From JBBDIO01 sp040880365 (GTDB lineage: Bacteria > Chloroflexota > Anaerolineae > Caldilineales > Caldilineaceae), in NCBI GenBank assembly GCA_040880365.1, contig JBBDIO010000244.1:1-13172 (forward strand): DNA of 13,172 nucleotides, read 5' to 3'. The translations under genes and the position numbers were made by a program. How positions within the stretch are numbered: position 1 is the stretch's first letter; every line of letters starts with the position of its first letter. Of the stretch, positions 1 through 6,274 are shown piece after piece. Under the pieces are notes generated by a model, which was given only the letters and a program-made list of their open reading frames with translations, had not been told where the DNA came from and did not search any database.

Positions 1-685
1 CCATGAGATCCCACAGCTCCCGGTCATGTTGCACCACGCCCGGCTGCACCAGACCCCACCCCTTGTTGGTGTCCTGGTTAAAGCGCGATTTGAGCAGGCT
101 GCAAAATTCCCGATTCACCACCCACCCCGCATAAGAGGCATCGGAATAGGTATCGAAGCCATAGCACATCATGCTATAGCTGGGCTTGCCGCCCGACCGT
201 TTGCCGCTGCCATAGCGCCCGCTGCCGATGACGGTGAGCACGCCGGGCACGGGCAGGGTGCAGGCATGGACGCCGCCGATATGCTGATAGAGGGGAATCT
301 CCAGACTCGCCGCGCCGGCTTGCAACACCGCCGCCGAAACGCTGCCCGTGGCGTTGCCGCCCAGCTTGGTCTTATTGGGCGTGCCGTCGAGCTGGATAAT
401 CACATCATCCACGGCCAGTTGCTGGGTGGCATCCATGCCCAGAATCGCCGGGCCGATGATCTCCTCCACATGGCGCACGGCCTTCATCACCCCGCCGCCC
501 CGCCATTTCTCGCCGCCATCATAGGCGAATTGCACTTCGTGTTCGCCCACCGAAATCCCCGCGGTGACCACCGCGGTGCCCTTCGCGCCGCCTTCGGTAA
601 AGACAGTCGCTTCCACCCCAGGATGCCCCCGATCCGAATGAATCTGGCGGGCCTGAACTTCTACAATTGTGCTTCCAAATGGCAT
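1..685 (-). CDS. Enolase-like protein (divergent paralogue), C-terminus beyond the window
   Basis: The first 228 residues are visible. The N-terminal enolase domain is clear: STIVEVQARQIHSDRGHPGVEA (residues 5-26) matches the family's start through the DSRGNPTVE region, TAGISVGEHEV (41-51) occupies the mobile catalytic-loop position PSGASTGxxEA, and LDGTPNKTKLGGNA (99-112) and LPVPGVL (144-150) match LDGTxNKxxLGANA and LPVPMMN. After this the protein departs from true enolase. The GGxHA histidine segment reads IGSGRYGSG (153-161), the QEF glutamate segment reads SYSMMCYGF (169-177), and no VGDEGG base motif appears near 205-220. Canonical enolase converts 2-phosphoglycerate to phosphoenolpyruvate; here the substrate is unknown. 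It is the third gene of an operon behind a glycerate-2-kinase-like gene, 85 bases after that gene's stop. The start at 685 has AAAGGA nine bases upstream. An in-frame ATG at 751 without a ribosome site would add 22 residues including three TIVN repeats. Confidence 0.8.
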   Translation of the reverse strand, partial: MPFGSTIVEVQARQIHSDRGHPGVEATVFTEGGAKGTAVVTAGISVGEHEVQFAYDGGEKWRGGGVMKAVRHVEEIIGPAILGMDATQQLAVDDVIIQLDGTPNKTKLGGNATGSVSAAVLQAGAASLEIPLYQHIGGVHACTLPVPGVLTVIGSGRYGSGKRSGGKPSYSMMCYGFDTYSDASYAGWVVNREFCSLLKSRFNQDTNKGWGLVQPGVVQHDRELWDLM

Positions 686-700
686 TTTAGAATTTCCTTT
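686..700 (-). promoter_or_regulatory. Ribosome binding site deciding the enolase-like start
   Basis: Read on the minus strand, AAAGGA lies nine bases before the ATG at 685. The competing in-frame ATG at 751 has no purine-rich Shine-Dalgarno match upstream. This favours 685, although the 12-bp repeats between the two ATGs keep the frame open. Confidence 0.5.
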
Positions 701-736
701 GTTTACTATGGTGTTTACTATGGTGTTTACTATGGT
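701..736 (-). repeat. Perfect 12-bp x 3 tandem repeat before the enolase-like gene
   Basis: Three identical units, GTTTACTATGGT on the plus strand (701-712, 713-724, 725-736), sit just upstream of the ribosome site of the enolase-like gene. On the minus strand the unit is ACCATAGTAAAC. It is in frame with the gene and would encode TIVN three times if translation began at the ATG at 751. TIVN resembles the TIVE in the gene's own first strand (residues 6-9). Because the unit is a multiple of three, copy-number change would not shift the frame. Confidence 0.9.
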
Positions 737-770
737 TTCGTTTGCATACATTTTTTAGCTGCACGGGTCA

Positions 771-2420
771 TCAACCGCGCGCCCGCGCCTTGCCATATCC
801 CGTCTTGCCATATCCCGCGTCGCCATATCCCGCATCGCCATCCTCCGGCGCGTCATCCTCCGGCTTCAGAATCAGCGTAACCGTGAGATCCGTCATGCTC
901 ATGCCATAGGTGGTGACAATGCCGTCGCCCAGTTGCCAGAGGGCAGGCGACGTATCATGTCGCTTGAGCGCATCATGCAGATCGAGACCGCCCGCTTCGG
1001 CGCGCGGCGCGGTCGTGCCGTCCACCAGCCCGCCTGCCAACACGGGAATCTCGTCATACCCCTCTACAAACTGGTGTCCGGGGCCATCTGTGCCGTCGGA
1101 ATCCAGCGATGCCACTATCAGATTGGGGTTGCCGGCAATTTCCATCGCGGCGGCCACGGCATATTCCTGATTGCGCCCGCCCATGCCCGTTTCCTTGCCC
1201 ACAGTCACCACCATCTCGCCGCCGTTGAGCAGCACACAGGGCGGCACAAAGGGTTCGCCGGTGGTTTCGCTGTGCAAGGCCAAATGCGCCACCAGGCTGC
1301 CCGCCTGCGCCGCTTCGGGCTTCACAATCGTGTTGTTATAGAGCACATACGCGCGCAGCCCCAGACCTTCCACATACTGTTTGGCCGTGGGGATCATGCC
1401 CAGTTCGGGCGGAAACAGACACAAGACCCGCTGGCGCATGGCCTCGAATTCAGCAATCTTCAACGTATCCGCGGCAGGATCAAGCACACTATCAGCCACA
1501 GTATCAGCCACAGCATCACTTGTAGCCTCACGGGCGGCAACAGCGTCCGTCAGATAGTCGCGCACACTTTGCGGCGCCTCGTCCCAGCAATCCCATTTGT
1601 GGAGCATACGCACCGCGTCGGCGGGGGTCGTCTCGTCGGGCAAACAGTGCAGCCAGCGGTAATAGGGCGAGGTCATAATCCTGGCATAGGGCGCACGCAG
1701 AAACGCCAGCATATGCACACAGCGCGCCGGTTGCAGATGTTTGGAAAATTTGCCGCCCTTCATGCGGTCCAGATGATTGCGAATGGGGATGAGATCCAGC
1801 GTCGGCCCGCCCCGCTCGATCTGAAACAGATAGACCGTGCGCCGGATATCTTCCAGGCTTACGCCCGCCGCGGGCAGGGTGAGCAGCGAGCCGACCCCGT
1901 TGCCCATGAGCGTGATACACAAGTCATCGGGGCGCAGATCTGCGGCCAGTTCCAAAATCCGTTCACAGCCCTCCACACAACCGGCATCGGGCACCGGATG
2001 CGCGCCAAACACCACCTCCACCCGTTCCAGGATAGGGTCGGTGCCGTGCTTGTCGATGACACAGCCGCCGGTCAGCCGGTCGCCCAGCAATTGCTCCACG
2101 GCTTTGGCCGCGCGTTGAATGCCCTTGCCCGCGCCAAAGACATAGATGCGCCCTACTTCGTTCAGATCGATGACTTCTTCGCCCGTGCGCGGGCTGCCTT
2201 CGGGTTCAAAAAGCGCACCACCCAGATAGAGCACATCGCGCCCGTCGCGCTCCTCTCGGCGCATCGCCTGGTGCATGGCATAGTAGGGATCGGCGGCGCG
2301 CAGCCCCGCCTCCAGAATGTCCAGCATCATGCGCCGCCCGGATTTGTGCCCGTGGTTGCTCAGCGCCTGCTTGTTCGTAATCCGCTCAGATTTCATATCC
2401 GACTGCATATTCGACTTCAT
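771..2420 (-). CDS. Glycerate 2-kinase (class II, MOFRL-type) family protein, divergent
   Basis: The product has 549 residues, somewhat longer than usual for the family, which transfers phosphate from ATP to the 2-hydroxyl of glycerate in the cytoplasm. Family landmarks in order: nucleotide/substrate segment VFGAGKGIQRAAKAVEQLLGD (residues 94-114, here quoted only for its GAGK core), GAHPVPDAG (139-147), KGGKF (221-225), NGGEMVVTV (399-407), GMGGRNQEY (412-420), DSDGTDGPG (440-448), GGLVDGTTAPR (463-473) and LGDGIVT (497-503). Several signature stretches differ: the usual ISGGGSALL reads LMGNGVGSLL (171-180), RKHLS reads RNHLD (214-218), the SDVxGD segment reads LRAPY (241-245) and TGTNVND reads YGMSMTD (505-511). 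Residues 300-320 hold a low-complexity ADTV repeat and the C-terminus ends in GYG repeats. The start ATG overlaps the upstream stop as ATGA. The family assignment is firm; glycerate as substrate is uncertain. Confidence 0.85.
   Translation of the reverse strand: MKSNMQSDMKSERITNKQALSNHGHKSGRRMMLDILEAGLRAADPYYAMHQAMRREERDGRDVLYLGGALFEPEGSPRTGEEVIDLNEVGRIYVFGAGKGIQRAAKAVEQLLGDRLTGGCVIDKHGTDPILERVEVVFGAHPVPDAGCVEGCERILELAADLRPDDLCITLMGNGVGSLLTLPAAGVSLEDIRRTVYLFQIERGGPTLDLIPIRNHLDRMKGGKFSKHLQPARCVHMLAFLRAPYARIMTSPYYRWLHCLPDETTPADAVRMLHKWDCWDEAPQSVRDYLTDAVAAREATSDAVADTVADSVLDPAADTLKIAEFEAMRQRVLCLFPPELGMIPTAKQYVEGLGLRAYVLYNNTIVKPEAAQAGSLVAHLALHSETTGEPFVPPCVLLNGGEMVVTVGKETGMGGRNQEYAVAAAMEIAGNPNLIVASLDSDGTDGPGHQFVEGYDEIPVLAGGLVDGTTAPRAEAGGLDLHDALKRHDTSPALWQLGDGIVTTYGMSMTDLTVTLILKPEDDAPEDGDAGYGDAGYGKTGYGKARARG
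790..864 (-). repeat. 15-bp imperfect tandem repeat encoding the kinase C-terminal tail
   Basis: About five 15-bp units run through the last codons of the kinase gene, encoding PEDDA-PEDGD-AGYGD-AGYGK-TGYGK. The three units at 790-834 share CCATATCCCG on the plus strand; those at 835-864 share CATCCTCCGG. The period keeps the reading frame. The tail lies beyond the conserved kinase domain and is probably disordered. Confidence 0.8.
1487..1522 (-). repeat. 12-bp imperfect tandem repeat inside the kinase gene
   Basis: Three in-frame units resembling CAGTATCAGCCA (1487-1498, 1499-1510, 1511-1522) encode SDAVADTVADSV in a variable linker between two conserved kinase blocks. Confidence 0.6.
2385..2420 (-). 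repeat. 12-bp x 3 start-codon repeat at the kinase N-terminus
   Basis: On the minus strand the kinase gene opens with three degenerate 12-bp units, ATGAAGTCGAAT, ATGCAGTCGGAT and ATGAAATCTGAG. Each starts with an in-frame ATG, giving MKSN-MQSD-MKSE. All three methionines are possible starts. Conserved kinase sequence does not begin until about residue 30. Confidence 0.75.
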
Positions 2421-3712
2421 ATTCCCAACACCTCCGTACCCAACACCTCCGTACCCAACACCTCCGTACCCAACACCTCCGCGCCCCGCCCTTGCTGAAT
2501 CAGGGGTACATAAGTTTCCAGCGCGGCCAGCGTGGCCGGGTCGGTGAGATCCACAGTACGCCGTTCCTCCGCCGCCATATACGCAGCCATCACCAGCCGG
2601 GTCACGGCCAGCCCATAGCCCCAATCCAGAAAGCCATCGCGCCCGGCCAGAAAGGCGCGGGCAGCATCGGCGTTTTCATCGGTATAGCCATAGAGATCGG
2701 CTTCGTTGTGATGCACAGTCAACAGGCCACGCGAGGCGGTGCTTTTTTCCAACGCGCCTTCGGCATCGGCAATCGCTTCGGCTGCCGCGTCGCCGATAAA
2801 GACCTGCAAACTGGAACTGAGCGTGTTGATCTCAAACGCATAGCCCGGCCCCATGCCATCCATGAGTAACCGCAGCCCCTGCTTTTCAAACATCCAGGAA
2901 TTGGTAAACTGGGCTTTCACCAGTTGCCCGCTTTCGGGGTTGCGATAGGTGACCATGCCCGTGGCAAAATCTTCGGCAGGCGTGCGCGCATAATCCACGC
3001 CAAAACGATCCAGCAGCACCTGTCGCCAATGGGGTTGTCCCCATTTCAGAAGCGCGACCTCTGCCGAAACGCGCACCGGCTCCAGAAACGTGGGCGGCTT
3101 TCCTAGCGGGGTGAGACCATACCAGCCCACCGCAATCGAATGGCAGCCCATATCCGAAAGCACGCCGCCGCCCTGGCGCGTAGGATCCCAGAACCACGGT
3201 TCATGCGGTCCGCCGTGTTCTTCGGCAGAACGCACCAACACGGGCGGCCCCATGGTCTGCTGTTGCGGGGTGAGCTGGGCCATTTGTGTGCGCAGGGGTT
3301 TCATAAACAACTGGTTTTCAAAATAGGCCGTGCGCAGATTCACCGACTCGGCCAGCTCCACCAGCCGGCGCGCTTCGGCCAGATTGCGCCCCAGGGGCTT
3401 TTCGCAGATGATACCCCGCAGTTCTGCGCCCTGTTGCACCGCGTGCACAATCTCTTCTACATGGGCAATGCGGGTATAGTTGGGCGCATAGAGGGCAATT
3501 GCATCCACATGTTGCGCCATTTCGGTGATGGAATCGTAGACAACGCATTCGCCCACGCCTTTTTCGCGCACCAGCGCGGCCAGACTATCGGCGCTGGCAT
3601 GGGTGCGGCTGGTCACGCCGACGATCTCCATATTGCGGATCTGGGCAATGGCCTGGACCTGGAAGCGGGCGATGAAGCCTGCCCCCACAAAGCCAACCTT
3701 GAGCATCTGCAT
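2417..3712 (-). CDS. Gfo/Idh/MocA-family NAD(P)-dependent oxidoreductase
   Basis: A 431-residue cytoplasmic oxidoreductase of the family that oxidises or reduces hydroxyls on sugars, inositols and related polyols. The N-terminal Rossmann fold starts VGFVGAGFIARF (residues 6-17) with the GxGxxA-like cofactor loop. The family EKP motif is at 104-106 (ICEKPLGRN). The GGGVLSDMGCH segment at 181-191 carries the family's conserved Asp and catalytic His region. The exact substrate cannot be read from sequence. The last 21 residues are four EVLGT-type repeats that also supply ribosome sites for the next gene, and the stop TGA overlaps the kinase ATG. AAGGAGGT lies just upstream. It is 4 bases from the first ATG (3712) and 10 from the second (3706, MLKVG), so either could be used. 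It is the first gene of the minus-strand operon. Confidence 0.9.
   Translation of the reverse strand: MQMLKVGFVGAGFIARFQVQAIAQIRNMEIVGVTSRTHASADSLAALVREKGVGECVVYDSITEMAQHVDAIALYAPNYTRIAHVEEIVHAVQQGAELRGIICEKPLGRNLAEARRLVELAESVNLRTAYFENQLFMKPLRTQMAQLTPQQQTMGPPVLVRSAEEHGGPHEPWFWDPTRQGGGVLSDMGCHSIAVGWYGLTPLGKPPTFLEPVRVSAEVALLKWGQPHWRQVLLDRFGVDYARTPAEDFATGMVTYRNPESGQLVKAQFTNSWMFEKQGLRLLMDGMGPGYAFEINTLSSSLQVFIGDAAAEAIADAEGALEKSTASRGLLTVHHNEADLYGYTDENADAARAFLAGRDGFLDWGYGLAVTRLVMAAYMAAEERRTVDLTDPATLAALETYVPLIQQGRGAEVLGTEVLGTEVLGTEVLGI
2421..2480 (-). repeat. 15-bp x 4 tandem repeat carrying four Shine-Dalgarno sequences
   Basis: Four contiguous 15-bp units occupy 2421-2435, 2436-2450, 2451-2465 and 2466-2480. 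On the minus strand the unit is GGAGGTGTTGGGTAC; the last copy ends GAAT just before the ATG. Each unit contains the strong ribosome-binding sequence GGAGGTG. The copy nearest the kinase start is eight bases from its ATG, an effective spacing. The same bases encode the last residues of the upstream oxidoreductase (EVLGT repeated, ending EVLGI). The element is thus both protein tail and ribosome-loading region. Confidence 0.9.
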
Positions 3713-3921
3713 GGGACCTCCTTGCAGTCTGAAAGCGGGATTTGGTATTTTGGCGCGTAACAGTTAAGTTGGCTATTTTAGCCCCTTTTGGAAAGAAGGA
3801 AAAGACAGATAGCCGGACTGATGCCCAAAGGCTATAATAAGCCTATGCGCTCTACCTATCCTAAACACCTATCCCACACGCACCTGACGCAGCCACAGAA
3901 AGCACACGCACAGAAAGTGTA
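3713..3921. promoter_or_regulatory. Divergent intergenic region with GGCT/AGCC inverted repeats
   Basis: This gap separates the minus-strand catabolic operon from the plus-strand gene at 3922 and should hold both promoters. Two short dyads of the form GGCT-N5/6-AGCC occur at 3771-3783 (GGCTATTTTAGCC) and 3830-3843 (GGCTATAATAAGCC), with an extra ATAGCC at 3809-3814. The second dyad contains a plus-strand TATAAT (3833-3838) and the first a minus-strand TAAAAT; neither has a convincing -35 box. The arrangement would suit a repressor covering both promoters, but no regulator gene is in the window. Confidence 0.3.
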
Positions 3922-5220
3922 ATGAGCGACAGTTCTAGCGATTCCAATGCCATCTGGCGTTTTATTCCGGTTTCCGACTATAAAGTCCCCACCGAGCCGC
4001 CCGCCGAACGAATTCGTACCGGCCTGGTCGCGCTCTGGCACAGGTTGCGCCGGGGCGCGACGACACTTACGGCGGAACAGGATACCGAAGAGACCGAGGA
4101 AGAAGAAGATATCCAGCAAGACCCCGGCAAAATCGCGCCGTGGCCCGAATGGACCGATGCAGGCGTCGATGCGCTGGATGATGCGCTCGAAAGCTGGCGC
4201 GCCGCCGATGTGGACCGCGCGGGCAGCCGTGTGCTCGTTGCACCGCCCCACAGCCATGTGGAAATGATTCTCGAAGCCTGGGCCAAACGCCACGACTACC
4301 GCATTCTGGAACCGCCTACCTATGGCGATATTCTCCAGGAACCGGAACGCTGGCTGGATCAATTACCCCTGGAATCGGGCGCACCCTTTGTGCTGGTTGC
4401 GCTCGAACGTTGCTATCTGCGCCACTACAATGGGCTGGATCTCGTACGCCGGCTGGTGCAACGGCTGTGGCAGGCCAATCAGCCCTGTGTGCTGGGCTGT
4501 GATAGCTGGGCGTGGGCCTATCTGGATTTCGCCTGTCAGATCAGTATGCTGGACCCCGCGCCGCTAACGCTTGCGCCGCTGGATGCGCCCGCCATTTCCC
4601 GCTGGATTGCCACTGCATCCCCGACACCCGACTCTGCACCCGACTCCGCAGCCCATACTGCGAACGGGGGGCAGCTTCCCGTCTATCGGCGCATGGATTC
4701 GGGCGTGCTGGTCTACCCCATCCACGATGAACATGCTCCCCAAAACGGCAATCACAATGGGGAGGATACAGATAAAGTCACGTCCGAATTTCTGGTGCAT
4801 ATTGCGGCCCATGCGCGGGGCATTCCCGGCGTCGCCTGGGCCTTGTGGCGCAAAAGCCTGGCGCTCACCCAGCAGCACGAAGTCAAATCTGCCGCGCGCA
4901 AAGCCGCGGCCCAGGATCCCGGCACGACGGTCTGGGTCAAAAAATGGGAAACCGTAGAGCTACCCGCGATCCCCGCGCGTCTGAGCGATCTGGGCGCGTT
5001 TGCGCTCCACGCCATTCTGCTCCACGGCGGTCTGCGCTTCGAAGAAATCGAATATCTGGTGCCTGGAGGCGCGTTACAAATCGCCCACGACCTGCGCGCC
5101 CTGGAAGCGGCGCAGATCATTTCCTCCGACCAGGGCCGTTTTTATGTGACGCCCCAGGGCTATCCTACTGCGCGGGCATTTTTGCAAGAAGAAGCATTCA
5201 TGATTGGCGCGCTGGGCTAG
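3922..5220 (+). CDS. Degenerate AAA+-like protein with C-terminal winged helix, unknown function
   Basis: A soluble protein of 432 residues. After a charged, probably disordered N-terminus with an acidic run (residues 54-63), the stretch RVLVAPPHSHVEMILEAWA (103-121) has the shape of a Walker A strand-loop-helix. The loop reads PPHSHVEM, where an active NTPase would have GxxGxGK[ST]. A Walker B-like strand follows, FVLVALERCYLRHYNGLDL (156-174), then a sensor-like strand CVLGCDSWAWAYL (189-201) and a lid-like helix around IPGVAWALWRKSL (301-313). Residues 353-425 look like a winged helix ending in a beta wing (GRFYVTPQGYPTA). A proline-rich PDSAPDSA linker (236-243) is encoded by 12-bp repeats. 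I infer a catalytically dead AAA+/STAND relative. The mscS-type gene follows on the same strand 214 bases away. The start has only a weak AGAAAG upstream. Confidence 0.75.
   Translation: MSDSSSDSNAIWRFIPVSDYKVPTEPPAERIRTGLVALWHRLRRGATTLTAEQDTEETEEEEDIQQDPGKIAPWPEWTDAGVDALDDALESWRAADVDRAGSRVLVAPPHSHVEMILEAWAKRHDYRILEPPTYGDILQEPERWLDQLPLESGAPFVLVALERCYLRHYNGLDLVRRLVQRLWQANQPCVLGCDSWAWAYLDFACQISMLDPAPLTLAPLDAPAISRWIATASPTPDSAPDSAAHTANGGQLPVYRRMDSGVLVYPIHDEHAPQNGNHNGEDTDKVTSEFLVHIAAHARGIPGVAWALWRKSLALTQQHEVKSAARKAAAQDPGTTVWVKKWETVELPAIPARLSDLGAFALHAILLHGGLRFEEIEYLVPGGALQIAHDLRALEAAQIISSDQGRFYVTPQGYPTARAFLQEEAFMIGALG
4625..4660 (+). repeat. 12-bp tandem repeat in the linker of the AAA+-like gene
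   Basis: Two near-identical units CACCCGACTCTG and CACCCGACTCCG (4625-4648), plus a weaker third, encode PDSAPDSAAHTA in frame between the core domain and the lid. Confidence 0.6.
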
Positions 5221-5236
5221 TCTGCGCCGGGCTAGT
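5209..5236 (+). repeat. 15-bp direct duplication spanning a stop codon
   Basis: GCGCTGGGCTAGT (5209-5221) is repeated as GCGCCGGGCTAGT (5224-5236). The duplication copies the end of the AAA+-like gene including its TAG stop. Confidence 0.6.
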
Positions 5237-5265
5237 GCTTAGTTAAGTTGAAGTTTGTATTTGCC

Positions 5266-5329
5266 GTAGGTCACGTCTCCTGGCGTGACATGGGTCTACA
5301 GGGTTGTCACCGCAGGAGCGGTGACCTAC
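5266..5329. repeat. REP/BIME-like double-hairpin element, copy 1
   Basis: Two 25-bp arms are nearly inverted copies of each other, and each folds alone. The left arm (5266-5290) pairs GTCACG with CGTGAC, extended by a T-G wobble; the right arm (5305-5329) pairs GTCACCGC with GCGGTGAC around AGGA. The outer ends GTAGGTCAC and GTGACCTAC are also complementary. A 14-bp spacer separates the arms. The right arm is identical to that of the copy at 10713-10767. It lies downstream of the AAA+-like gene and may protect or terminate its transcript. Confidence 0.85.
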
Positions 5330-5434
5330 GCAAGAATTCAAAATCCTTGTAAACAGCGCACTAGTCTGCACCGACCAGTGAATCTCCCCGACCATCCCTA
5401 AAATCACGCCATCGAACGCAACAAGGCGACACAC

Positions 5435-6274
5435 ATGGTTACCAATCAGATTGAAGAAGCAGAACAGATTATCCGCGATCTGGAAAATATCAGTTTCGGC
5501 GGGATTTTGCTCACCGTGGCAATTGCATGGGTGCTTGTCGCGCTCATCGAACGTCTCTTCCCGTGGCTGGCGACACGGTTGCCCACGCGCTTTCGCTTCT
5601 ATCTGCTGCCCATCGCGCCCGTACTGCGCATCCTCATTCTGATCGCCGCAGGCGTGCGCGTCGTCGGCTATGTGATCCAGCCGACCATGCAAAACGTCTT
5701 TGCCATCACCGGTGCGTTTGCCGTAGCCATCGGTTTCGCCTTCAAAGACTACATGAGCAGTATCATCGCGGGCATTGTGGCCCTCTACGAACAGCCCTAT
5801 CGGCCCGGCGATTGGGTGCGCATTGGCGACGATTATGGCGAGGTGAAAAGCGTGGGTCTGCGCGCATTGCAGATTATGACCCCCGACGACGACCTGGTCA
5901 CCATTCCCCACAGCAAAATCTGGGACAGCAACATTACCAACGCCAACAACGGCAGCCAGACCCACCAGTGTGTAACCGAGTTCTTTCTCCACCCCCATCA
6001 CAATGCGGACCAGGCACGCGCTAAGTTGCACGATGTTGCCATCACCAGCCCCTATGTAAATCTCAACCACTCGGTTGTGGTGGTGATTTACGAAAAACCG
6101 TGGGCCACGCGCTATGTGGTGCGCGCCTATCCTGTCGACGGGCGCATGCAATTCCAGTTCATTACCGATGTGACCGTGCGCGGCAAACATGCGCTGGAAG
6201 AGCTAGGCATCGAATCGGTCGCCCTGCCCGCCCATCTGAGCGGCGACGCCCCCATTACGCCGATGGCCTCCTGA
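5435..6274 (+). CDS. Small-conductance mechanosensitive channel, MscS family
   Basis: A 279-residue inner-membrane channel, close to the length of the compact MscS form. It opens under membrane tension to release solutes during hypo-osmotic shock. Three hydrophobic helices are visible at about residues 21-40, 56-80 and 86-118. The third has the MscS pore-helix pattern of small residues, ITGAFAVAIGFAFKDYMSS (91-109), followed by GIVALYEQPYRPGDWVRIG (113-131), the hallmark entry to the beta domain. The cytoplasmic part contains the usual DDDLVTIPHSKIWDSNI segment near 155-170. No added sensor or ligand domain is present. The start has AAGGCG seven bases upstream. It follows the AAA+-like gene with a repeat element between them, so cotranscription is possible but unproven. 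Confidence 0.92.
   Translation: MVTNQIEEAEQIIRDLENISFGGILLTVAIAWVLVALIERLFPWLATRLPTRFRFYLLPIAPVLRILILIAAGVRVVGYVIQPTMQNVFAITGAFAVAIGFAFKDYMSSIIAGIVALYEQPYRPGDWVRIGDDYGEVKSVGLRALQIMTPDDDLVTIPHSKIWDSNITNANNGSQTHQCVTEFFLHPHHNADQARAKLHDVAITSPYVNLNHSVVVVIYEKPWATRYVVRAYPVDGRMQFQFITDVTVRGKHALEELGIESVALPAHLSGDAPITPMAS

Noticed and set aside
1..685. Calling this gene eno, phosphopyruvate hydratase
   Set aside because: Expected catalytic His and Glu segments are missing in the visible part, so only 'enolase-like' is supportable.
26..880. Plus-strand open frame opposite the enolase-like gene
   Set aside because: Antisense shadow; its YYGV repeats are only the 12-bp array read on the other strand.
2421..2480. 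Possible CRISPR-like array
   Set aside because: Units are contiguous with no spacers, only 15 bp long and inside a coding region; no cas genes are present.
933..2498. Long plus-strand open frame (521 codons) opposite the kinase gene
   Set aside because: It is rich in His, Arg and Gln with no recognisable domain. It is the antisense shadow of a well-supported kinase-family gene in GC-rich DNA.
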